Origin: VFZS01 sp964353255
GTDB lineage: Bacteria > Acidobacteriota > Terriglobia > Bryobacterales > Bryobacteraceae
Assembly (NCBI GenBank): GCA_964353255.1
Contig: CAYGVJ010000139.1
Coordinates: 1-13,891, forward strand
DNA: 13,891 bases
Direction: 5' to 3'
Shown: positions 6,649 to 12,516 of the stretch, in pieces
Numbering within the stretch: the first letter of the stretch is position 1
Layout: every line of letters begins with the position of its first letter
Translations under genes and position numbers: made by a program
The notes under the pieces: model-generated
Told to the model about the DNA's origin: nothing
Seen by the model: only the letters and a program-made list of their open reading frames with translations
Databases searched by the model: none

Positions 6649-7011
6649 CTAGGTGGCCTGCTTGGCGTAGTCAACCATGCCCTGGAAATCTACGATCACC
6701 ACCGGCTCATCGCCGACCACCCAGGCGTCGTGGCCCGAGGGGAGCCGTGAAACGTCTCCCGGCCCACAGTCGAACTCAGTTCCGTCGTCCATCCGAATCC
6801 TCAGCACGCCCGACACGTGATAATTAAAGTGTGGAGCTTCGCAGCTCCTGGTCCGGGCGATCGGCTGGAGCGACGTTGCCCATCGCCAGCCAGGCTCAAA
6901 GACGGCCCGACCGACCACTGCTCCACCGATCTTGATGAGTTCCAGTCGCCCTTTCGGGAACTGCCGAATCTCATCAGGCTTGCCAAAGCTCTTCACTTCG
7001 GCCTTCTCCAT
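6649..7011 (-). CDS. Small single-domain cupin protein
   Basis: A 120-residue cytoplasmic protein with one cupin barrel. Visible elements are PHFNYHVSGVLRIRMDDG (histidines 61 and 65), the glycine-rich turn GTEFDCGPGDVSRLPSGHDAW with histidine 94, and a closing hydrophobic strand PVVIVDF. The histidines suggest a bound metal ion, but the full classical metal set cannot be confirmed by eye. The ATG at 7011 is preceded by a perfect AGGAGGT five bases away, so high translation is likely. It is divergent from the SPFH operon, sharing a 188-base intergenic region with it, and lies upstream of the methyltransferase gene. Its ligand is unknown; single-domain cupins of this size are often sensors or small-molecule binding proteins. 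Confidence 0.8.
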   Translation of the reverse strand: MEKAEVKSFGKPDEIRQFPKGRLELIKIGGAVVGRAVFEPGWRWATSLQPIARTRSCEAPHFNYHVSGVLRIRMDDGTEFDCGPGDVSRLPSGHDAWVVGDEPVVIVDFQGMVDYAKQAT

Positions 7012-7016
7012 GGTGC

Positions 7017-7023
7017 ACCTCCT
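7017..7023 (-). promoter_or_regulatory. Strong ribosome-binding site of the cupin gene
   Basis: On the minus strand AGGAGGT stands five bases before the ATG. A six-base-pair hairpin (7024-7029 with 7038-7043) lies directly upstream in the leader. Confidence 0.65.
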
Positions 7024-7145
7024 GGGCCGGCCATGTGCGGCCCCAACCGATTGGATGGTGAGGAGGTGTGTTGGATTCAGGGATTTGCCTGCGGAGCCCT
7101 ATGGGGACCGGTCGGTCGGCCGGGATGGCCCCGGGAGGCGCCGCT

Positions 7146-7175
7146 TTTTCAGCGAACAAGCGGGCGTGGTACAAC
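7146..7175 (+). promoter_or_regulatory. Weak sigma-70-like promoter candidate for the SPFH/polyamine operon
   Basis: TTTTCA (7146-7151) and TACAAC (7170-7175) are separated by 18 bases, each matching four of six consensus positions, 24 bases before the SPFH start. No other intergenic space large enough for a promoter occurs until after 12414, so the operon promoter should lie in 7012-7199, but this exact site is tentative. Confidence 0.3.
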
Positions 7176-7199
7176 GTCTATAGAAGAGCGGAGGTTTGG

Positions 7200-8225
7200 A
7201 TGGCACTCAAGGATTTCATCCTCAAGCAGTTCATCGACGTCATCCAGTGGACGGAACCCGAGGATGGCGTGCTGGCTTACCGGTACCCGATGCGGGACCT
7301 GGAAATTCAGAACGGCGCCAGGCTGACGGTGCGGGAGTCGCAGACGGCGCTGTTCGTCAACGAGGGGCGGGTGGCGGACGTCTTCTCGCCCGGCCTGTTC
7401 ACGCTGAACACGCACACGCTTCCCGTGCTCACCAACCTGATGAACTGGGACAAGCTGTTCCAGTCGCCGTTCAAGAGCGACGTCTACTTCTTCTCGACGC
7501 GCTTGCAGGTGAACCAGCGCTGGGGCACGGCCACGCCGGTCACCATCCGGGACAAAGAGTTCGGGGCGGTGCGGCTGCGGGCCTACGGGATATACTCCTA
7601 CCGCATCAGCGACCCGCGCACTTTCTTCATCAAGATCAGCGGCACGCGGGAGATCTACCACGTTCCGGACCTGGAAGGCCAGCTCCGCAACACTATCGTA
7701 GGGCGCATGGCCGACACCTTCGGGGAGAGCAGCATCCCGTTCCTGGATATGGCGGCCAACCAGGTGGAGCTGGGACAGACCCTGCTCGGGCAGTTGCAGC
7801 CGGTCTTCAACGATCTGGGCCTGGTCCTGGACGCCTTCGTGGTGGAGAACCTCTCGCTGCCTGAGGAGCTGCAAAAGCTGCTCGACCAGCGCATCAGCAT
7901 GACCATGGTGGGCGACATGAGCCGCTACACGCAGTTCCAGGTGGCGCAGTCGCTGCCGGTGGCGGCCGGCAACGAGGGCGGCGGCGCGGCCGGCGTGGGC
8001 GTGGGCCTGGGCGCCGGGCTGGCCATGGCGCAGACCATGATGAGCGCCATGCAGCCGCCGGCTCCCGGCGCGTCCGGGGCCCCAGCGGCTCCGGCTGGCG
8101 GGCCCGCCGCGGCCAGTCCTCCGGGCGCCGCGCCAGCCGTTGACACCAAGTTCTGTATTGCCTGCGGCAAGGCGATCCCGCGCGTGGCCAAGTTCTGTCC
8201 GGAGTGTGGCGGGCCGCAGGCGTGA
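7200..8225 (+). CDS. SPFH/Band-7 domain protein with C-terminal zinc ribbon (YdjI-like)
   Basis: First gene of the operon, 341 residues. The ATG at 7200 is chosen because GGAGG (7190-7194) precedes it and MALKDFILKQFIDVIQW is the usual family N-terminus; longer in-frame starts upstream read through the promoter region. Residues about 20-235 form the SPFH/Band-7 domain of the type first noted as virion-core-like and found in Bacillus YdjI. A glycine/alanine/proline-rich linker (about 258-312) follows, then a zinc ribbon with cysteines 319, 322, 333 and 336 (CIACG...CPECG). No membrane helix is visible, so it probably associates peripherally as an oligomeric scaffold. Relatives are encoded beside PspA-family genes and are thought to organise membrane-stress complexes. 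Its stop overlaps the start of the speD-like gene by four bases. Confidence 0.88.
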   Translation: MALKDFILKQFIDVIQWTEPEDGVLAYRYPMRDLEIQNGARLTVRESQTALFVNEGRVADVFSPGLFTLNTHTLPVLTNLMNWDKLFQSPFKSDVYFFSTRLQVNQRWGTATPVTIRDKEFGAVRLRAYGIYSYRISDPRTFFIKISGTREIYHVPDLEGQLRNTIVGRMADTFGESSIPFLDMAANQVELGQTLLGQLQPVFNDLGLVLDAFVVENLSLPEELQKLLDQRISMTMVGDMSRYTQFQVAQSLPVAAGNEGGGAAGVGVGLGAGLAMAQTMMSAMQPPAPGASGAPAAPAGGPAAASPPGAAPAVDTKFCIACGKAIPRVAKFCPECGGPQA

Positions 8226-8626
8226 GCGGGGTCGAGTGGGTGGTGGACGCGCGGGGCTGCGACCCGGCGGCGCTGGCCGATCTAAGCAAGCTACGCCGGT
8301 TGTTCGCGTACCTCATCGAGGAGCTATCTCTGCACCCGGCCCGCGAAGCGATTTGGCACCAGTTTCCGGGCACTGGCGGGGTGACGGGCTTGTGCCTGCT
8401 GGCCGAATCGCACCTGGCGTGTCATACTTTTCCTGAATACGGAGCGCTGTGTCTGAACCTGTTTTGCTGCCGGCCGCGGCCGGAGTGGGACTTTTTGGCG
8501 CATCTCGGGCGCGAGTTCGCCGCCCGCGCGGTGCATGTCCGGCGGCTGGAGCGCCCGTACGATCATGAGCCAGCCAACAGCCAACTGTCCGAACTGCGGA
8601 GCGCTGATACAGTTTCGGTGGTCTAG
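8222..8626 (+). CDS. speD: S-adenosylmethionine decarboxylase-like protein (prokaryotic SpeD type)
   Basis: Pyruvoyl-dependent enzyme expected to decarboxylate S-adenosylmethionine, giving the aminopropyl donor for the spermidine-synthase domain encoded further down. The GTG at 8222 overlaps the SPFH stop in a GTGA junction. With this start the protein is 134 residues, close to the roughly 130 of bacterial class-1b SpeD. Catalytic residues fall at the same numbers as in Thermotoga SpeD: S63 in ESH (self-cleavage and pyruvoyl formation), H68 in HTFPEYG and C83 in LFCC. The N-terminal strand WVVDARGCDP also fits. The last 20 residues have no counterpart that I recognise and overlap the next gene by 62 bases. 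Expected to act as a processed cytoplasmic oligomer. Confidence 0.88.
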   Translation: MSGVEWVVDARGCDPAALADLSKLRRLFAYLIEELSLHPAREAIWHQFPGTGGVTGLCLLAESHLACHTFPEYGALCLNLFCCRPRPEWDFLAHLGREFAARAVHVRRLERPYDHEPANSQLSELRSADTVSVV

Positions 8627-9200
8627 CGCGGTCCAGACCACCTGCGGGTTCTGCCGCTCCATACTGGTGCGGCGCGACGTGGACCTGGAGCGCGTCGGGG
8701 TAGTAGCCGACTTGCCGCCGGACAGCTCGCCCATTCAAATCGCGACGGAGGGGGTTTATCGGAACCGCGCGTTCCTGGTGGCAGGCCGCATACTGTATGA
8801 GTACGAGGAGGGCGGCTGGAACGAGTGGCACGTGGTTTTCAACGACGGCGCCAGTGGCTGGCTCTCCGACGCGCAGGCCGAATACGCCGTTTCCTTTCTC
8901 ACCGCTCAGCCCGGCTTGCCTGCTGCGGACCAGCTCCGCCCGCGGCGGCGGCTGGTCTTGAACGGCGTCGAGTACGAAGTGACCTCGCTGACGCAGGCCC
9001 GCTACCGGGGCGTGGAAGGAGAGCTGCCCTTCGCCTATTGGGACAAGGAGGCGGTCCTGTTTGCCGACTTGCGCACTGCCGACGCGCGCTTCGCCACCAT
9101 CGACTACAGCGAGAGCGAGCCGCTGCTGTTTGTGGGCGAGGCGGTGGCTTTCGATGAGCTGCATTTGAAGAACTTGCGCCAGTTCGAGGGGTGGAGCTGA
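8565..9200 (+). CDS. Zinc-ribbon DUF4178 protein, soluble
   Basis: A 211-residue protein with an N-terminal zinc ribbon (cysteines 8, 11, 27 and 30; CPNCG...CGFC) and a single DUF4178 domain (about residues 40-205), recognised by GWNEWHVVFNDGASGWLSD, the VEYEV strand and the FAYWDKEAVLFADL block. It has no hydrophobic helix. Function is not established; DUF4178 proteins occur in gene neighbourhoods with DUF350, SPFH and spermidine-synthase-like genes. The ATG at 8565 is chosen because MSQPTANCPNCG starts cleanly before the ribbon; an ATG at 8535 would add ten residues. The gene overlaps speD by 62 bases and its stop overlaps the next ATG in TGATG. Confidence 0.85.
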   Translation: MSQPTANCPNCGALIQFRWSSAVQTTCGFCRSILVRRDVDLERVGVVADLPPDSSPIQIATEGVYRNRAFLVAGRILYEYEEGGWNEWHVVFNDGASGWLSDAQAEYAVSFLTAQPGLPAADQLRPRRRLVLNGVEYEVTSLTQARYRGVEGELPFAYWDKEAVLFADLRTADARFATIDYSESEPLLFVGEAVAFDELHLKNLRQFEGWS

Positions 9201-10498
9201 TGAGCGCTCCCGCACAAGTCAAGGCGCTGAACTGCCCGAGTTGCGGCGCGCCGCTCACCATACGCGCTTTCGAGCACACGCTCTCGGCGGTGTGCGGGAA
9301 CTGCCTGTCGATCCTGGACACCAAGGACCCCAACCTCCAGGTGCTTCAGCAGTTCAAGGCCCGCGAGGGGGTTCAGCCTCGCATCCCGCTGGGCACGCGC
9401 GGCAAGCTGCGTGGCGACGTTTATGAGGTGGTCGGTTACCAGGAGCGCACCATCACGGTGGATGACGTTCCGTACTTCTGGTCCGAGTACCTGCTATTCA
9501 ACCCCTACAAGGGTTTCCGCTATCTCACCGAGTACCAGGGCCACTGGAACGACGTGGCGACGCTGAGAAACCTCCCGCAAGTGGACACGCGCGGGCCGCG
9601 CCCCGTGGCCACTCTGCTGGGCGAGAAGTACTACCATTTCCAGACGGCCAGCGCCACAACCACTTACGTGCTGGGCGAGTTCCCCTGGCGGGTGCGCGTT
9701 GGCGACACAGCCGCGGTAAGGGATTTCGTCTCGCCGCCGCGCATGCTTTCCCAGGAGAGCACGGAAGGGGAAACGGTCTGGTCGCTGGGCGAGTATATGA
9801 CGGGCGCGCGGGTCTGGGAGGCGTTCGGGCTGCCGGGCAGCCCGCCGGAGGCGGTGGGCGTGTTCGCCAACCAGCCCTCGCCGTACAAAGGGTCGGCCAA
9901 GGGGGTTTGGCTGCTGTGCCTGTTTCTGCTGGTGGCGTTGCTGGCCATCGCGCAGGCGTTCCTGGCCTTCTCGGGCCAGGAGCAGGTGTTCCGCGGCAAC
10001 TACAGCTTCTCGCCGCGCAGTGGGGGCGAGGCTTCTTTTGTGACCGAGGTGTTCGAGCTGAAGGGCCGGCCGTCCAGCGTGGAGGTTGGAGTTAACACGG
10101 ATCTGGCCAACAACTGGGCGTACTTCCGTCTCGCGCTGATCAATGGGGACACGGGCCAGGCCTACGACTTTGGGCGCGAAGTGAGTTACTACTACGGGCG
10201 AGACTCCGACGGGGCGTGGACGGAGGGGCGGGCGAACGATCGCGCGGTGATCCCGACGGTGCCGGCGGGCCGCTACTACCTGCGGGTGGAGCCGGAGATG
10301 GACGCGGGAGCCGCCGCCGTGCGGTACGAGCTGACGGTGCGGCGGGATGTGCCTTACATGGGCTGGTTCTGGATGGCCGCCGGTCTGCTGCTGGTGCCGC
10401 CGGCGTTCAAGAGCCTGCGCTCAGTGGGCTTCGAGCGGCGGCGCTGGCAGGAAAGCGACTATGCCGGCTCGAGTTCGGGTTCCGGAGACGACGAATGA
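9200..10498 (+). CDS. Zinc-ribbon DUF4178 protein, membrane-bound with external domain
   Basis: A 432-residue relative of the preceding protein. It starts at the ATG in the TGATG junction, with GGAG at 9193-9196 (a GTG at 9191 would add three residues). An N-terminal zinc ribbon (cysteines 12, 15, 32 and 35) is followed by a DUF4178 domain (about 45-215, with YFWSEYLLFNPYKGFRYL and the GHWNDV motif). A membrane helix lies at about 235-259 and a second at about 387-405. The roughly 125 residues between them are rich in beta strands and aromatic residues (a jelly-roll-like look) and are probably outside the cytoplasm. The architecture suggests a link from the cytoplasmic complex to the periplasm. 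The C-terminal tail is acidic and serine/glycine-rich. Its stop overlaps the next ATG (ATGA). Confidence 0.85.
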   Translation: MSAPAQVKALNCPSCGAPLTIRAFEHTLSAVCGNCLSILDTKDPNLQVLQQFKAREGVQPRIPLGTRGKLRGDVYEVVGYQERTITVDDVPYFWSEYLLFNPYKGFRYLTEYQGHWNDVATLRNLPQVDTRGPRPVATLLGEKYYHFQTASATTTYVLGEFPWRVRVGDTAAVRDFVSPPRMLSQESTEGETVWSLGEYMTGARVWEAFGLPGSPPEAVGVFANQPSPYKGSAKGVWLLCLFLLVALLAIAQAFLAFSGQEQVFRGNYSFSPRSGGEASFVTEVFELKGRPSSVEVGVNTDLANNWAYFRLALINGDTGQAYDFGREVSYYYGRDSDGAWTEGRANDRAVIPTVPAGRYYLRVEPEMDAGAAAVRYELTVRRDVPYMGWFWMAAGLLLVPPAFKSLRSVGFERRRWQESDYAGSSSGSGDDE

Positions 10499-10683
10499 TC
10501 AAGCATCCCTTTTACCTGGCATACGGCGTGCTGGTGTTGGGCCTGGTCGGCCTGGCCGAGTATCGCGGCTGGAGCCTGCTGAGCGTCAACGAGGTCAAGG
10601 ACGTTCCTAAGTCGGTGCGCGATAACCCCGGCGCCTACCGTTCGCATTACGTGTTCTTCCCTCGGGTCTTCCGGGGGAAGTAA
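10495..10683 (+). CDS. 62-residue single-pass membrane protein
   Basis: A small gene that begins in the ATGA overlap with the membrane DUF4178 gene and ends 15 bases before the DUF350 start. It has one hydrophobic helix (about residues 5-24, FYLAYGVLVLGLVGLAEYRG) and a short hydrophilic tail with VPKSVRDNPGAYRSHY and a basic end. I do not know a named family, though I recall short proteins with a similar VRDNPGAYR tail near DUF4178/DUF350 genes; that is memory, not a search result. The tight coupling on both sides argues that it is translated. It could be a small subunit or a regulator of the membrane complex. Confidence 0.75.
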   Translation: MIKHPFYLAYGVLVLGLVGLAEYRGWSLLSVNEVKDVPKSVRDNPGAYRSHYVFFPRVFRGK

Positions 10684-10698
10684 CTTCAGGAGAATGAA

Positions 10699-10914
10699 AT
10701 GACCGTTTTTCAACCCGGCTACATCCTGAACGCCCTGCTGTATTCGGTGCTGGGCATTCTCATCTTTGTCGTGGCCTTTGTGATCCTGGACAAGCTGACG
10801 CCTTACGCTTTGTGGAAGGAAATCGTCGAGGACCGCAACGTGGCGCTGGCGATTCTGCTGGGCGCCATGTCCCTGGGTATGTGCATCATCATCGCCGCCG
10901 CGGTGCACGGTTGA
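10699..10914 (+). CDS. DUF350 membrane protein, half-length form
   Basis: A 71-residue protein with two hydrophobic helices (about residues 11-29 and 47-68) joined by a polar stretch with LDKLTPYALWKEIVEDRNVALAI. This is the single-unit DUF350 form; E. coli YjfL carries two such units in about 130 residues. The conserved acidic/asparagine segment EDRNVA between the helices is characteristic. The start is supported by AGGAG at 10688-10692. DUF350 proteins are of unknown biochemical role and often lie beside PspA-like, DUF4178 and aminopropyltransferase genes. A dimer would recreate the four-helix form. The next gene starts three bases after its stop. Confidence 0.85.
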   Translation: MTVFQPGYILNALLYSVLGILIFVVAFVILDKLTPYALWKEIVEDRNVALAILLGAMSLGMCIIIAAAVHG

Positions 10915-10917
10915 CGC

Positions 10918-12414
10918 TTGTCCGCCGCACTGTTTTTCTCGGTTTTCCTGATCGCCGCCTGCGGGCTGATCTACGAGCTGGTGGCCGGGGCGCTGGCCAG
11001 CTATCTGCTGGGCGACAGCATCTTTCAGTTCTCGACGGTCATCGGCAGCTACCTGTTCGCCATGGGGGTGGGCAGCTACCTGTCGCGCTTCATCACGCGG
11101 GGGCTGGTGGCGCGGTTCGTCTCGATCGAGCTGATGGTGGGGCTGCTGGGAGGCTTCTCCTCGTCTCTGTTGCTGCTGGCGTTCGCCTACACGCCGGGTT
11201 TCCGGCTGGGACTGTACGCCATGGTGATCGCGATCGGCGTGCTGGTGGGCCTGGAGATTCCGCTGCTGATGCGGATACTGAAGCACCGGTTCGAGTTCCG
11301 CGACCTGGTGGCGCACGTGCTCACTTTCGACTACCTGGGCGCGCTGGGGGCCTCGCTGCTGTTTCCCATCTGGCTGGTTCCGAAGCTGGGCCTGGCGCGG
11401 GGAGCGCTGCTGTTCGGGATCATCAACGCGGTGGTGGCCCTGTGGAGCACGTACCTGTTCCGCGAGCAGTTGACGCGCGCGACGGGGCTCAGAATAGGCT
11501 GCGTCCTGGTGCTGGCGGCGCTGGGCGTGGGGATGGCGGGCGCCAGGCAGATCACCGACGCCGCGGAATCCAATCTTTACGCCGATGAGGTCATCTTCGC
11601 CCGCGCGACGCCCTACCAGCGGATTGTGCTCACCAAGTGGAAGGACGACCTGCGGCTGTTTCTGAGCTCCCACTTGCAGTTCTCCTCGCGCGACGAGTAC
11701 CGCTATCACGAGGCGCTGGTGCATCCGGGGTTGGCGGCGATGGCCGGCGCCCGGCGAGTGCTGATTTTGGGCGGCGGCGACGGGCTGGCGGCCCGCGAGG
11801 TGCTGCGCTACCCGGCGGTGGAGAGCGTGACCCTGGTGGACCTGGACCCGGAGATGACCCGGCTGTTCTCGACTCACCCGCTGCTGGTGCAGCTCAATCA
11901 AGGCGCACTTAGTGCGCCACGCATGCGGGTGATCAACGCGGACGCGTTCCCCTGGCTCGAGCAGACGGAGGAGACCTTCGACTTCGCAGTGGTGGATTTT
12001 CCCGACCCGACCAACTTCTCGCTGGGCAAGCTGTACACCACGGCGTTCTACCGGCTGCTGGCTCGGCGACTCAGCGTGCGCGGCATGGCCGCCGTGCAGA
12101 GCACTTCGCCGCTGTTTGCCCGCCGCTCGTACTGGTGCATTGTCGAGACTCTCAAGCAGGCGGGCTTCGAGACGCATCCTTACCATGCCTACGTGCCTTC
12201 ATTCGGCGAGTGGGGATTCGTGCTGGGTAGCCTGGCGCCGTTTCGCCCCCCGGCCAGGCTCCCGCCGGGGCTCAGGTTTCTCACCCCGGCGGCGCTGCCG
12301 CAGCTCTTCGAATTCCCCAGCGATATGGCGCGGGTGGAAGTCGAGCCCAACCGGCTGAATGACCAGGTTCTGGTCCGCTACTACGAGCAGGAATGGAGCC
12401 AGATCACGCATTAA
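10918..12414 (+). CDS. Polytopic membrane protein fused to a spermidine-synthase-like aminopropyltransferase domain
   Basis: A 498-residue fusion. Residues 1-205 form about seven membrane helices; from about 225 a SpeE-like Rossmann domain follows. Its motifs are TPYQRIVL, DEYRYHE (259-265), GGGDG (285-289, donor binding), DLDPEM (308-313), the NADAF segment and DFPDP (360-364, with the aspartates expected at the active site), then PSFGEWGF near the end. It would transfer the aminopropyl group of decarboxylated SAM, supplied by the SpeD-like gene of the same operon. The loop after DFPDP reads TNFSLGKLYT, unlike the GPA-type loop of soluble putrescine aminopropyltransferases, so the acceptor may differ. 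The start is a TTG four bases after the DUF350 stop TGA begins to end; no better start was seen. E. coli has no such fusion, but membrane-fused SpeE homologues are known in bacteria. Confidence 0.88.
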   Translation: MSAALFFSVFLIAACGLIYELVAGALASYLLGDSIFQFSTVIGSYLFAMGVGSYLSRFITRGLVARFVSIELMVGLLGGFSSSLLLLAFAYTPGFRLGLYAMVIAIGVLVGLEIPLLMRILKHRFEFRDLVAHVLTFDYLGALGASLLFPIWLVPKLGLARGALLFGIINAVVALWSTYLFREQLTRATGLRIGCVLVLAALGVGMAGARQITDAAESNLYADEVIFARATPYQRIVLTKWKDDLRLFLSSHLQFSSRDEYRYHEALVHPGLAAMAGARRVLILGGGDGLAAREVLRYPAVESVTLVDLDPEMTRLFSTHPLLVQLNQGALSAPRMRVINADAFPWLEQTEETFDFAVVDFPDPTNFSLGKLYTTAFYRLLARRLSVRGMAAVQSTSPLFARRSYWCIVETLKQAGFETHPYHAYVPSFGEWGFVLGSLAPFRPPARLPPGLRFLTPAALPQLFEFPSDMARVEVEPNRLNDQVLVRYYEQEWSQITH

Positions 12415-12516
12415 GAACCGTGGCGCAGGCTTCAGCCTGCCGGGTCCACACTCGTGTGGACCCTTGCGTCGAGACGAGTCTCGACGCGGCAGACACGAGT
12501 GTCTGCGCCACGGTTC
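12415..12516. repeat. Five-stem palindromic repeat (outer stem enclosing four hairpins)
   Basis: An outer stem (12415-12424 with 12507-12516, ten base pairs; up to 14 if the last hairpin opens) encloses four consecutive hairpins, each with a two-base loop: 12425-12440 (seven pairs, TC loop), 12442-12463 (ten pairs, TC), 12466-12487 (ten pairs, GA) and 12489-12506 (eight pairs, GA). Only one to three unpaired bases separate the arms. The element begins at the first base after the aminopropyltransferase stop codon and ends five bases before the Tat motif of the next gene. Such multi-arm elements look like dispersed non-coding repeats; no transposase is nearby. Confidence 0.92.

Noticed and set aside
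7068..7199. 44-residue N-terminal extension of the SPFH protein
   Set aside because: It reads through the likely promoter and has no family similarity; the ATG at 7200 has a good ribosome-binding site and the usual MALKDFI-type start.
7012..7199. Riboswitch or polyamine-responsive leader before the SPFH operon
   Set aside because: Only a six-base-pair hairpin next to the cupin leader and GC-rich simple repeats are seen; no known riboswitch core could be recognised.
10459..12186. Open minus-strand frame of 575 codons opposite the DUF350 and aminopropyltransferase genes
   Set aside because: It is rich in Q, H, R and A with no recognisable motif, and it lies antisense to genes with clear motifs; long shadow frames are normal at this GC content.
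12415..12516. CRISPR-like array of short repeats
   Set aside because: The repeated units are self-complementary hairpins of different sequence, separated by 1-3 bases, with no spacers and no cas genes.
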